A stretch of DNA of 64,000 nt. Source: Thamnaconus septentrionalis (taxonomy: Eukaryota; Chordata; Actinopteri; Tetraodontiformes; Monacanthidae). Numbering within the stretch: position 1 is the stretch's first letter; each line of letters opens with the position of its first letter. Shown one piece after another: positions 14,035-24,955 of the stretch. Location of the stretch: contig CM020514.1 of NCBI GenBank assembly GCA_009823395.1, positions 3,124,966-3,188,965 of the forward strand, written 5' to 3'. The notes under the pieces were generated by a model that was not told the origin of the DNA, searched no databases, and saw only the letters and a list, made by a program, of their open reading frames with translations. Both the position numbers and the translations under genes were made by a program.

Positions 14035-14075
<41 letters not shown>

Positions 14076-14249
14076 GAAGTATCCTTCCTCCAAACAAGAC
14101 AGCCCCTTAATTAATAGTAAATAAGATGCAGCCCTTGCCACTAATATGACTCACTAAGTAATTATAATAAAAATGCCCTCCCACTGTGAGGCCAGTTTAC
14201 CATCCAGCAGCAGCACAGCAACAGCAACGATCAGTGCACAGCGGAACAT
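5170..14249 (-). CDS. Alpha-tectorin-like secreted glycoprotein with VWD, C8, EGF-like and ZP domains; frameshift in ZP-C
   Basis: Exons read on the minus strand, all phase-compatible: 14249-14201 (signal peptide), 13735-13638, 13228-13001, 12863-12780, 12599-12494, 11865-11736, 11590-11347, 10387-10234, 9862-9775, 9680-9618, 8412-8210, 7825-7688, 7019-6835, 6749-6595, 6475-6230, 6138-5977, and a weak last exon 5223-5170. About 795 residues if intact. Order: signal peptide; an N-terminal region with SRFAICFNG that I cannot assign; a VWD module (TVTGSTVIDFTGRVHS; GLCSNFNG where GLCGN is usual); a cysteine-rich C8 exon; an EGF-like exon; ZP-N; ZP-C (LIINGC then PNPADDTV). Such proteins polymerise through ZP into extracellular matrices. 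In exon 6138-5977 one A seems lost (near 6097-6100), shifting the frame before SNYFSFRMFQF, so this copy is a pseudogene, a null allele or an assembly error. The terminal exon is uncertain. Orthology not assigned. Confidence 0.78.
7155..7545 (-). mobile_element. MITE-like repeat, copy 1 (GAA-seed family)
   Basis: Shares long stretches, in reverse orientation, with 10889-11110, 54065-54485 and 60780-61142. The shared landmarks are ccagtgtgtaatatttgg at one end, a gaagaagaaac-gcgacatcaagtggttac block, and a short gaagaag run next to an aaataaacc block. It lies in an intron of the ZP gene. Class not determined. Confidence 0.6.
9045..9480 (+). mobile_element. LINE 3' fragment (L2/CR1 group)
   Basis: Translates in pieces to the reverse-transcriptase signatures GVPQG-ILGP and YADDTQLYL, with frameshifts. 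It is followed by the characteristic 3' tail with gcactttgta and a ttttgaaaggtgctacataa block. It lies antisense in an intron of the ZP gene and is non-functional. Confidence 0.75.
10080..10170. repeat. Fragment of a common teleost interspersed repeat
   Basis: The block aacctggaaccttccaaaatcc... ending in gggattcgaacactgg-atcttcttactgtgag resembles the end of the repeat family also seen at 21025-21290, 33183-33475, 43505-43610 and 47600-47695 (the family with 'agaacatgcaaactcc' and 'gcgacttgtccaggg' cores). Intronic. Confidence 0.5.
10396..10435. repeat. CA/TG microsatellite abutting a ZP-gene splice acceptor
   Basis: A pure CA tract (TG on the gene strand) plus a short TA stretch. It ends only a few bases before the acceptor cgctgcag of the exon starting at 10387, so it takes the place of the polypyrimidine tract. 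Confidence 0.93.
10889..11110 (+). mobile_element. MITE-like repeat, copy 2 (GAA-seed family)
   Basis: Starts gtccagtgtgtaaaatttggc, nearly identical to the start of the copy at 60780, and continues with blocks found in reverse in 7378-7545. A TA microsatellite at 11029-11055 has grown inside it. Intronic in the ZP gene. Confidence 0.55.
14039..14072. repeat. TG microsatellite
   Basis: A pure TG run of about 34 bp preceded by short TA/CATA repeats, within intron 1 of the ZP gene. Confidence 0.95.
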
Positions 14250-14250
14250 G

Positions 14251-15130
14251 TTGATGAACTTCTGAGAAAGACCTAAAACACAGTAGTTAAAGTTACCTCA
14301 GTCACAACACAAGTGCATTATGTCTGAAAATATTTCTTCAGAGTATGATTTAAAGAGGCAGTCTTTAAAAAGCTGAAAGACCTCCTTAAATTGCGTACCA
14401 AAAAAAAAAAAAAAAAAACCTCTACAAATCCATCCAGCACAATGGATTCAAGACAATATTCAATCTGAGAAAAAAGTATGTACAATTGTGTAAAAATTAT
14501 ATAAATGTATCTCTTTTTTTTTTTTTTCAAATGACAGCCCTCCAACCTCCCAAAATAATGAAAATATTAAATGAGAATATCACAGTATACCTAATGGAAA
14601 TGATTTATTAGTAATAACAACCCAGCTAATTTATTAGTAATAACAACCCAGCTAATTACTCCTGCAATGCGTGTTTGTATTTTAGGCCTAGAGGAGGAAG
14701 AAGAAGAAGAATCACAAAAAATATTTCAACTTCAACAATGTCAGTTTAACTCTACCTACCTAACACAGTCATAGAAAAATGATAAATATTTTTATTTCAA
14801 TGAAAGCTAGAAGCAAATAAATCCTCGTGATCACATCTGACCCGCAAAAGTCCTTTTCTGTTTGACAGAAATCTTCGGATTTTTTTGTTTGTTTGTTTTT
14901 CTTTGATCGAAAAAAAATATGCAGGCGCTTGTAATAAGCAAAGATAGCATAGATGTCTTACCCGCAAGCCGCTTTGCTGAACGCGTAGCTGAAGTACAAG
15001 TGGCAAATTGTCTTTCCTCTGTCCTCCTGCGTCTTTGCTGAGTGTCTGTAACGTATTTTCCTTCAGCACTGACACGTGACGCTCTCGCATCCTTTTGACC
15101 TCTATTGTGACATCTGTCAGAAAACATTCC
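14251..15130 (-). other. Possible untranslated leader of the ZP gene
   Basis: An acceptor (tctttctcag) lies 13 bp upstream of the ATG, with its last base at 14262. A good donor, GTAAGA, lies on the minus strand near 14957-14962 after a GC-richer segment, so a 5'-untranslated exon upstream of 14962 is possible. This is inference from splice signals only. Confidence 0.3.
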
Positions 15131-16871
15131 TTGAATTACAATACTGTTATTACAATAACGCTATAATTAGTTACGTAAGTGAAATTACAGAAACGTCTAA
15201 AAAAAACAGAGGTTTAATTGCCACTTGTTTTGTCAATAGAAATATAACATTCACGTTCTATTATTATGTTTAATTGTATAAAGAAAAGAAGTCGTCATGT
15301 GTGAACCACCAAACAGCTATTGTATTTCAGGTTAAAACAAAATTAAAAGTTATTTCTTTGCTGTGTGATGAAGTCTATTTTTGGTCTTTGAAACCAGTTC
15401 GCACGAGAAATGTCCACTCCTGGACTGACAGGTGTCATTAGGGAATTAGCAAAAACTGCGCAGGACTGAAGCCCCGAAGCCCAGATAATCACACAAAATC
15501 AAAAGGACGACATGTTGGAATGCAACCAGACAGGAAAGTAATTAAAGGTTAAGTGAATACTGCTGTCACTAGTGCATTTTACCTTGAAGAATGAGTCTTA
15601 TCATCTTAGTGCAGGTAATGCTTGTGTTTGGCTCCTAGCACGTGTCTCATCCAGCTCCAACTCGTTCTGCATGGCTGCCTTTATTCTGCTGCACAACACA
15701 ACATGTTTCCCCACCCCTGCAGCATTTTAAAATGAAAAAAATAATTTAAAACCATGATTTTACATATTTGTGTGTAATTATGTGGATGAAAATTTAGATA
15801 TCCATGTACTGAGTTAGTAAAACTGTTTGTGCTGGTAATACAACACCTGCACTTAAGAAGAAAGACTTTTTTTTTTTTTTTTTTAACTTATGTTGCAAAT
15901 ATGAGCATTTGCAGATTATCATGAAATTAATTCCAGGCTTCATTTCATTCCAGATTTAACAGACGTTTTCAACACCTAATTCAATTTGCCATTTTTCTTA
16001 GGAAGATGTTTGTCTTGCAAAAAGTAATATTTCAATGAGCTCTGTGGTAAGAACAACACAGAGTACAATTATGAACACTTGAGACAAAAAAGTTAATCAA
16101 GTTTCTTGCATAACACAAGTTCAATTGCAATTATATTTTACGTTTTCTGATCATCCATAATAACTAATAACAATGTTATTACATTGTAATAACATGACAT
16201 CTTTGTTATAATAATATATAATATCAAGCTAAATTATATTTTGAAGAAAAACAAATATGCTGATTGTCTTTATTATGTCAATTTTGAACTGTACCATAAA
16301 GCAGTGAATAATCCATATATATAAAGGCCTGTTTAGTTCCTTTCTGAACTTAGTTTGCAATTGTGTTTCTTAATTTGCAGGGTATGACAACAAACTCTTA
16401 GAAAACCAAGGGCCGGCCTCATGTAGCTGGGCAAGTCTTGGAAACCAGCACAGCCTGAACTGCGACACATGCATTGGCTCTCCATTTCAAGCTTTTTAAC
16501 CACAGAGGTTTTATTGAGGGATTTTACACAGCCTGTACAACAGCATTCAACCATTTCCTAAAAAGATTTAAAATCTATCAATTTAAAATGAGACATAAAA
16601 TTTCACAACAGACTGATTATTCAAACAAGGTCATCAAAACTCAAACTAATTAATGGTCTTTCAACCCTGCAGAGTTTTGACTGGAAGTTGTGAAATGCAA
16701 AAACAAACAGACGAATGCGAAAGAAAAGCTTAAAGTGAAATTTACTTCCCCAGCCAGCACAATGCTCGAGAAGAGGTAAATCTGAAAGATCTCATTTGAA
16801 ATATTCTTAGAATGAGAACAAACAAGTTGACATTAGTACATATACACACCTAATCATTTCGATATTTTTCT
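15131..16871. other. Intergenic between the ZP gene and TAAR-B
   Basis: AT-rich. From about 16020 on, the sequence is a diverged copy of about 22190-22800, so it is the 3' flank of the duplicated TAAR unit. No coding exon recognised. Confidence 0.55.
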
Positions 16872-18011
16872 TCATAGGACATTGACCTGACTGGAGTCCG
16901 TTTTAAATATTTGACAAGTTGAAATTACTTTAATTGATTGTCGAAACCAGGGATAACAAAAAGCATAAATAAGAGGGTTTAGGCAAGAGTTGAGATAAAA
17001 CAGCCAGTTCTCTACTGGTACAGAAGTTACACTGAACAAGGTTTCCTGGCTAACAAGCGACGAACAGAAATATGGACAAAGACATGTCAAAAACACAATA
17101 ACAACAACACCAAGAGTCCTTGCTGCCTTCAACTCCGATTTCTTTGCAGGAACTGTCTCTGACAGTGTGACAGTTGCAATGTGAGACCTCATGGCATGAG
17201 CCTGAGACACGGCAACAACAAACACTCTTGCATACAAAACCACAATGACAATGACAGGACAAATAAATGTTAAAATAATGTCGACAATTCCTGCATGGTA
17301 GCTAATGACAACCACGCACTCTCCTAAGCAGGAGTTATACTTTCCGGGGTGCGTCAGGTTATCGTTCATGATAACGCCGTTGTACAGTGCAGAGAAGGCC
17401 CAACAAAGGCAATTGCCTATTGTTACTTCTCTAACTGTGATCTTAGTGGAATAATGGAGAGGATAACAAATAGCCACATAGCGATCAACTGATATGAGCA
17501 TTATGGTTCCTACCGATGCAGAAGTGGTGATATACTCTAAAATGCACACAAGTGTGCACATAACATCACCGAGAATCCAACAACCTTCTGTTATGAGTAT
17601 CTGGAAGGGCATCACGAGGCCAACGACAAAGTCTGCAACAGCCAGGGACAGGAGAAGGAAATTTGTAGGGGTGTGGAGTTGCCTGTGGTGGAAAAACAAA
17701 ACACATACATCACTTTAACGACTGCCAAGGGAAACATTTTGTGAAGGTGAAATTAAAAAAAAACTGAAAATATAAAAGCAGAACAAACACATAGTTTGCA
17801 AGTGGTTTGCTGAAAGTCAAGTTAGTTGTTCCTGTACTTGAAATGGGTGATGGAGATGATGACCAGTAGGTTGAGAGTCACAGTCAGGAAAAGAAATTAC
17901 AGATAGCAGGATGTAAATGAGCACAGTCTCGCTGAGTGGTCGCTGTGGCCTCTGGCAAGAAGTGTTGTGGAGATGTGGAAAACAAAATTCACTCTCTGCC
18001 AGGGTGTCCAT
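16872..18011 (-). pseudogene. TAAR-B: two-exon TAAR with a TM1 frameshift
   Basis: Exon 1 is 18011-17838 and exon 2 is 17682-16872. Exon 2 is fully open and encodes TM2 to the tail with DRY, CLCP in TM6 and NPLIYAFCYPWFRQS. It has Glu at 3.32 (ILEYITTS) and Asp at 5.42 (GIVDIILTF). Exon 1 is 174 nt where every other copy has 173: the run at 17889-17892 has four A where TAAR-C and TAAR-D have three. The frame is lost within TM1 after ILLSVISF, so no receptor can be made without correction. It shares its flanks with TAAR-C. The intact exon 2 means the lesion is recent, or is an assembly homopolymer error. A TATA-like motif sits about 45-50 bp upstream of the ATG. Confidence 0.85.
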
Positions 18012-18061
18012 GATGGGCAGGACTGAGAGCTGAGGCGTGGTAGATATTTGACCTCCAGTCT

Positions 18062-18070
18062 CTTTATATA
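18062..18070 (-). promoter_or_regulatory. TATA-box-like motif upstream of TAAR-B
   Basis: On the minus strand the sequence reads tatataaaga, about 50 bp before the ATG at 18011. At the equivalent place TAAR-C and TAAR-D read tgtattaaga, so the motif is intact only in the frameshifted copy. Promoter role is inference. Confidence 0.35.
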
Positions 18071-18534
18071 GCTGATCTTGTGTGCCTTTATCCCCTTGTC
18101 ATTTCTTTAGTATTGAAGTATTTTCTATCCACAGTGCTCACATTAAAGGGTTATTTTCCCACTTGGGAAAACAAGTGCATTTGAATTGTTGGGTTGAAAG
18201 GTTTAGGTTCAGCAGAGAAAAGCTGAAGCACAGTCATTTTATGCACAGTCACGTTCAACAAACGTCTCAAGTATACATCCAAATACTTACAAAGCTCTTT
18301 TACAAGATTATATTAGTAAACATAAGTATGTATATAAATAAATAATTCAATATAGATAAATATGGAAAGACAAATGTAGCTAAAATAGCTACATGACTTC
18401 AACATTAAGATAGACTTAAAATAATAATAGTGGAAAGTTTTTGCTGCTGTCAATACAGAAATTATTAGCATGGGGGAAGAATTAGGTTGGGGGTTGGGCT
18501 TTTTAGAAGAAAGATAATCAGAGGGAGGCTATGT

Positions 18535-18536
<2 letters not shown>

Positions 18537-18585
<49 letters not shown>

Positions 18586-18598
18586 CATATATATAGAT
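18537..18598. repeat. Compound CA/TA microsatellite
   Basis: CA repeats pass into TA repeats and then a cacatacatatata stretch. It lies in the upstream flank of TAAR-B; the paralogous spot near TAAR-C (25810-25832) has a GA repeat instead. Confidence 0.9.
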
Positions 18599-18789
18599 TT
18601 CTGCATGTATATGTAGAGCGACAGAGAGCGAGAGAGGAATCTCCATGGACAATGATCTTTGCAGATGACATTGTGATCTGTAGTGACAACAGTATGTTGA
18701 GGAAAATCAAGAGAGGTCTTCCTCTTCAAGCCCGTTGCAATCTCAGATTTCGCTTTGGTGCAGGTCACAGCTGAGGTGTTTGGGGCTTC

Positions 18790-21005
18790 ACTGGGGGGCT
18801 GTCAATCTCCAGTAGATGGGACATTGTCTGTTTTTTTTTTCCTTTGGAAAAACTGCTGATCTGTGGCTCTGATGGTCACTCAAAGTCTCCACCACCTTTC
18901 CTGGCGTCCATATCGCCACATCTATGGCATATTTCCTGCTGGTTGCCTTGCAACTTTGCTTTGGTTTTCCCCTCCTTGGGTGCAGTATTTCATAGGTGGT
19001 AGGACCCATTCGCCTACTGACTTCAAACGGGCCCTACCACTTTGTCAGTAGTTAGCTGAACAATGACGGTAGGACTAGTAGGACCTTTTGGCTGGGTTTG
19101 AACTCACGTTGGTGAGCTTGTTGGTCATAGCACCTTTTCTGGGCCCTTTGTTCCTCCAGGAGAATCAATCTGGCCTCCTCTCTGTACTGCTCCAACCGAT
19201 CCCTCATTTGGAGGACGTACCCCTTGGCCCTGCGCAACCTTGGCAGGCTCTTTCTCCTCCCAGGTCTTCTTCAGCAGATCCAGGGGCCCTTGGACAGGCT
19301 AACCATACAGGAGCTCAAAAAGGGATAACCCAGTGGAGGCTTGTGGAACTTCCCTGTAGGCAAAAAGGACAAAAGATAACCACTTATCACAGGCTTTTAC
19401 CAGTGTCAGACACAAACTTCTTCAGCATACTTTTGAGGGTCTGGTTAAACCTCTCCACCAGCTCATCAGTTTTTGGGTGATATGGTGAGGATTGCCGTTA
19501 TGCCCAGTTCTCTATGAAGCTGACTCATCAGGTGGGATGTAAAGTTGGTGCCTTGGACGGTGAAAATCTCCTCTGGGATACCTACTTGAGAAAAGAGCTG
19601 GACAAGAGCACTGATCAGTTTTGGAGTAGTTAGAGAGAACCGAGGAGCATAATCACAGATAACTGAGCTTTTCTCTAAGGGTCCCACAATGTCCTTGGCA
19701 GTTCGTCTCAATGGGGTGGTGATCACTGGCATGGGCTGCAGGGGTGCTCGGCCTGCTTTACGGGTGGCACATGTTCCCTGACGCTCTGGACATGATTTGC
19801 AATATGCTTGGACATCACTGTACATTGTAGGCCAAACAAACCGGGACGCCAGCCTGAGATATGTCTTCTGGTGTCCCAAATGCCCCACCCATGGGATGGT
19901 GTGTGCCAGGTGTAACACCAGAGATCTACAGCTACCTGGCACCACTAACCGCAAAGTATCTGTCTCTTTCCCCTGGTACAGAACATCATTGTGCAGAATA
20001 TACACTGAACCCCCACTTTGAAACCTATGATCAGCAGAAGTTACAACCTTGGTGAGCAAAGATTTCAACAAAGGATCAGACTATGGTAATATCTTAATAT
20101 TTGCTGGTGTTTCCCATTGAACAGAAAAAAATCATTGTGTGGGGTTTCAACAGATTCTGGGGCACAAGCATGTTTCTCCAACTGCTGTTGTCGATGTGTT
20201 TTCCTGGGCCCCTTCGTCTCAGCCTTACATAGACTACCATACAAATCTGGCAGAGATTGCACCCTGAACTGAGCTTGGACTTTGGCCTGGGATCGTGTCA
20301 TGGCAAAACAAGAGACATTCATCTTTGGCTCTAACGCCAGGTCAGTAGGATTGCAGGGACAGTCACCTTTGCTGTGGAGATCATATAACACAGGTAAATC
20401 CCACCACAATAACATAACAACACATTAGTTTATTGGCTGTAGTCAACAGCACAAGGCACACATTGTTTCCTGTCTAAAGAAATGGAGCTACCCGAATGCA
20501 GTAATGAAGTCAGAGATTTACCATTAACCTTAACTTGCACAGTTCTAGATTTTTCCCCACTGTCATGGTTGTCACCCTGCTCATTCTTTCTAGGCACATA
20601 ACACAAACCAGTAATTTTTGGTCTGTTCAGGGGACATTGTGCCTTGTGTCCTGGTTGCTGACAGTGAAAACACACCAAAGTCTTAGTCCAAGTCTGAGCT
20701 GTGTGGCCCTTATCCTGTTCTCCCCGATTACCTTCAAAGTTCCTCAGAAGGACGTCGATGGTGCGATGATTGTCCCTGGTGTGGTTGTCCCGCAATGCCC
20801 GCTGTGGGGCCCCCCTTCTTTCACCCAGGTCCTGATGTCTGCAGGAAACACCTGCAGCAGCTGCTCCAAGATGATTGCCTCTCCCATCTGGTCTTTGCTC
20901 CTCAGCTCAGGCTGCATTCAGTCCCTTAAGACGGTGGTATGTCTCCGTTAGAGTCTCGCCGGCAGGCATTGAGAGGGCTCAGAACCGTTGACGGTACCTC
21001 TCAGC
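18790..21005 (-). mobile_element. Degenerate Ty3/gypsy (Gmr1-like) retrotransposon, gag-protease-integrase remnant
   Basis: Read on the minus strand: a gag segment (about 21005-20800) resembling a SCAN domain, with an internal stop; a CCHC knuckle CFHCQQPGHKAQC (about 20680); a protease-like VNGKSLTSLLHSGSS with His in place of the catalytic Asp (about 20500); an uncharacterised stretch 20415-20072; an integrase with an HTIPWVGHLGH...CKSC zinc-binding half and TAKDIVGPL (20071-19466); and its C-terminal GPF/Y-like region (19237-18930). Integrase directly after protease is the order known for Gmr1-like elements, which carry reverse transcriptase last; none is visible here. Stops and frameshifts make it non-functional. 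No LTRs were identified. The stretch 18790-18955 recurs near 25890-26074. Confidence 0.75.
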
Positions 21006-21024
21006 TGATGTGTCGTATTGTTAG

Positions 21025-21290
21025 TTGTCATATTTTGTGAAAGTGGACGACAGCGTGGTGCAGTAGTTAGCACTGTGGGTTCGATTATGGGCCCGGTGGC
21101 TTTCTGTGTGGACTTTTCATGTTCTCCTTGTGTCTGTGTGGTCCTTCAAACATGCATTTGAGGCAAATTGGAAACTCTAAATTGACCATAGGTGTGTGCG
21201 TGTAAGCAAATCATTGTTTGTTGTTCTATATGGCCCTGCGATGAACTGGCGACTTGTCCAGGGAGTACCCTGCCGTCAAAGTAATGACGA
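21025..21290 (+). repeat. Common teleost interspersed repeat
   Basis: Contains the cores gtggtgcagtagttagcactg, tgtgtggacttttcatgttctcc and gcgatgaactggcgacttgtccaggg. The same family occurs in reverse at 33183-33475, and part of it recurs at 27795-27880. The region to about 21600 is duplicated at 27795-28190. Confidence 0.65.
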
Positions 21291-23479
21291 TCCTTCTTAT
21301 TTCAAATGTCCAATTTATAGGCTTTGTCATCACTGCACAGGTGGAGCAGAGGTAAACAAACACACACTTCAAAAAGGAACAGGCAGCTTGGATATTGGTT
21401 TATTGGAATAGTTCAAAGAAGTTTCCAGAATATTTTTTCCTTTGTTGCATTTGTCAGTGAATTGACTTGAGTTGAACACTGTCCATGTGGTTTGGATCCG
21501 GGTCTGGTGAGAACTGAGTGCAATTTCCCTTCCTTTGCCTTGCACATCTTTTTCGTATTCCCTCTAGATATACCCCACATTGTCACCAGTGCCCCAAATA
21601 ATGTAATTTACATGTAACTAAGTAAAATACTATAGCCTGCCAACAAATAAACAAAAATGGCTCTTATAATATTGCAAGAAACTGCAAATATTACAATCTC
21701 TTAATCTTTTTTCAGGCCCAATGACTGAGACAAGCGGGCAATGGATGCCAAGCATACAACACAAGGTCCTGTGTGAAGGAAAATTCTTTGTTTTTAGGCT
21801 TGTGGTGCTATTTGCCTCCTACTACAATGTAAACCTCCAGTATCAACATGGTGCAGCGTGCACACTGGAACTCTTGCTTAAGCTTCAGACACACAGAGGA
21901 GGTACAGTGAATGCATTGCTTGAAGGGTGCTGAGGTTGGAACGAGCAGGCAGGAGGCCTAGAGGAAGACCAAAGAGCAGATTTAGTGATGTGATGACAGG
22001 GGAGATGAAGTTAGGCGTTGTGAGGGATGAGGGTGCTAAAGTTACATTAAAATGAACAGCCAAAAAGGGAAGAAAAATCCCTGTTGCAAGTCAAGATGAC
22101 CCATTACACAACATTTTACAAATCTGTTTTAACTTTCTTTAGTTGGTTATTGTTTCCAACCAATAACCAACTAACTCAATTTGCCATTTTTAAGGAAGAT
22201 ATTTGCCTTAAATTGTTATTTTTTAATTATTTAAATGAGCTCAGTGGTAAGAACAAAAAACAAGTACTCAAGAGTACACCTAGAAACATATGAGACAAAA
22301 AAATAAGTTATCAAAGTTTCTTGCATAACACACAAGTTCAACTGTAGTTATATTTTACTTTTTTCTTATCTCTAATAACGACTAATAATAACATGACATC
22401 TTTATCTTACATCTATAATACCAAGCTTAATGATATTTTGAACAGTAAAAAATGTGTTGATTGTCTTCATTTAGTCAATTTTTAACTATACCACAAAGCA
22501 GTGATTAATCAATGTACAGTATAAAAAGACCTGTTAAGTGGCTTTCTGCGACCAGTTTGCACAAGTGTTACTTACTTTGCAGGATATGACAACAGACTCT
22601 TAGACAATTTTGCAAACCAAGGGCTGGCCTCATGTGGCTGTGCAAGTCTTGGACACCAGCATAGCCTGAACGGCGACATGTGCGTCTAACTCTCCACCTT
22701 GAGCTTTGTAACCACAGCGCTTTTATTTTGGAATTCTACACAGCCACAGCATTCAATCATTTCCTAAGATTTAAAATCTATCAATTTAAAACAAGACATA
22801 GATCTAAATATCTAGATCTAAAATGTAAACTTTTAACCCCCTCACCTCACATAAAACAAAAACAAAACAAACACACAAACAAAAGAAACCTTCTGTAAAA
22901 ACAAATTGTGCTGAAGCTATGATGAGGTCATAGATTGTTCTGAAGTGACTTGGGACAAGTCTCACAGCTGAAAAATATTCTTACCTCATCATACCAAATT
23001 TTGTACACTTTGTTTGCAGCGAGAGGAGAAATCAATTGTAAAATTTGAAATTATATGTATTTGTTTTATTACACATTTGATAACTCTAATGATTTTAATA
23101 AAAAAATACTTCAAATGATCCTAGTTGATTCATTGTATTCATTAAGTGTGATTATAGTTCTTGTTTTTGTTTGAAGTGTTATATGATAGAATTCAGAATG
23201 GAAGTTTTATATTTTTAAACTTATTTTTATCTAAGGCAAAATATTTATGACAGTAACAATGGAAGAATATGAAAGAATGTACCCCCACCTCAAGCAAAAT
23301 TACTGAAAACACATCTATCAACAACATTGTATTATTTTTGTAGTTTCAATTTAAAAAGCCGTTTCTACCGTATCTTTCTAGACCACACAAACAGTGCATG
23401 TATGTCACCTAACCTAAATTCTAGAACAAACAAGGAGACATTACTACATATATATACTTTGTCATGACCATATTTTTCT
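21291..23479. other. Intergenic between the gypsy remnant and TAAR-C; part of the segmental duplications
   Basis: The part up to about 21600 matches 27890-28190. The part 22190-22800 matches 16020-16700 (TAAR-B 3' flank). The part 22890-23479 matches 28210-28771 (TAAR-D 3' flank). No exon seen. Confidence 0.6.
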
Positions 23480-24632
23480 TCATTGTACAATGATCTCACT
23501 GGACATAGTGTTAAATATCTTACATGTTAAAATTACTTTAATTGATTTTCGAAACCAGGGATAACAAAAAGCATAAATAAGAGGGTTTAGGCAAGAGTTT
23601 AGATAAAACAGCCAGTTCTCTACTGGTACAGAAGTTACACTGAACAAGGTTTCCTGGCTAACAAGAGACGAAGAGAAATATGGACAAAGACATGTCAAAA
23701 ACACAATAACAACAACACCAAGAGTCCTTGCTGCCTTCAACTCCGATTTCTTTGCAGGAACTGTCTCTGACAGTGTGACAGTTGCAATGTGAGACCTCAT
23801 GGCATGAGCCTGAGACACGGCAACAACAAACACTCTTGCATACAAAACCACAATGACAATGACAGGACAAATAAATGTTAAAATAATGTCGACCTTTCCG
23901 GCATGGTAGCTAATGACAACCACACACTCTCCTAAGCAGGAGTTATACTTTCCGGGGTGCGTCAGGTTATCGTTCATGATAACGCCGTTGTACAGTGCAG
24001 AGAAGGCCCAACAAAGGCAATTGCCTATTGTTACTTCTCTAACTGTGATCTTAGTGAAATAATGGAGAGGATAACAAATAGCCACATAGCGATCAACTGA
24101 TATGAGCATTATGGTTCCTACCGATGCAGAAGTGGTGATATAATCTATAATGTACACAAGTGTGCACATAACATCACCGAGAATCCAACAACCTTCTGTT
24201 ATGAGTATCTGGAAGGGCATCACGAGGCCAACGACAAAGTCTGCAACAGCCAGGGACAGGAGAAGGAAATTTGTAGGGGTGTGGAGTTGCCTGTGGTGGA
24301 AAAACAAAACATACATCACATTGTATCACAACATGCAGCACATACGACTGTCAAGGGAAACATTTTGTGAAGGTGCAATAAAAGACAGAAAATATAAAAG
24401 CAGAACAAACACATAGTTTGCAAGTGGTTTGCTGAAAGTCAAGTTAGTTGTTCCTGTACTTGAAATGGGTGATGGAGATGATGACCAGTAGGTTGAGAGT
24501 CACAGTCAGGAAAGAAATTACAGATATCAGGATGTAAATGAACATAGTCTCGCTGAGTGGTCGCTGTGGCCTCTGGCAAGAAGTGTTGTGGAGATGTGGA
24601 AAACAAAATTCACTCTCTGCCAGGGTGTCCAT
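23480..24632 (-). CDS. TAAR-C: two-exon trace amine-associated receptor
   Basis: Exon 1 is 24632-24460 (173 nt) and exon 2 is 24290-23480 (811 nt), with a phase 2 join giving a 327-residue receptor. The start MDTLAESEFCFP is shared with TAAR-B and TAAR-D; an upstream in-frame Met adds 22 residues with no homology. TM2 QLHTPTNFLLLSLAV, DRY, NPLIYAFCYPWFRKS and CLCP in TM6 are present. Position 3.32 is Asp (YIIDYITTS) and 5.42 is Asp with Lys at 5.40 (GKVDIILTF). TAAR-B and TAAR-D have Glu 3.32 and Ile 5.40. These are among a handful of differences from TAAR-D, and most change the protein. The two-acid pocket resembles the arrangement reported for the zebrafish cadaverine receptor TAAR13c, so a dibasic amine is a reasonable, untested, ligand guess. 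Confidence 0.92.
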
Positions 24633-24955
24633 GATGGGCAGGACTGAGAGCTGAGGCGTTGTAGATATTTGACCTTGTCTCTTAATACAGCTGATCATGT
24701 GTGCCTTTATCCCCTTGTCATTTCTTTAGTATTGAAGTATTTTCTATCCACAGTGCTCACACTCAAGGGTTCTTTTCCCACTTGGGTAAACAAGTGCATT
24801 TGAATTGTTGGGTTGAAAGGTTTAGGTTCAGCAGAGAAAAGCTGAAGCACAGTCATTTTATGCACAGTCAATTTCATCAAAAGACTCAAGTGTACATCCA
24901 AATACTTACAAAGCTTTTTAAGATTATATTAATAAACATAAGTATGTATATAAAT

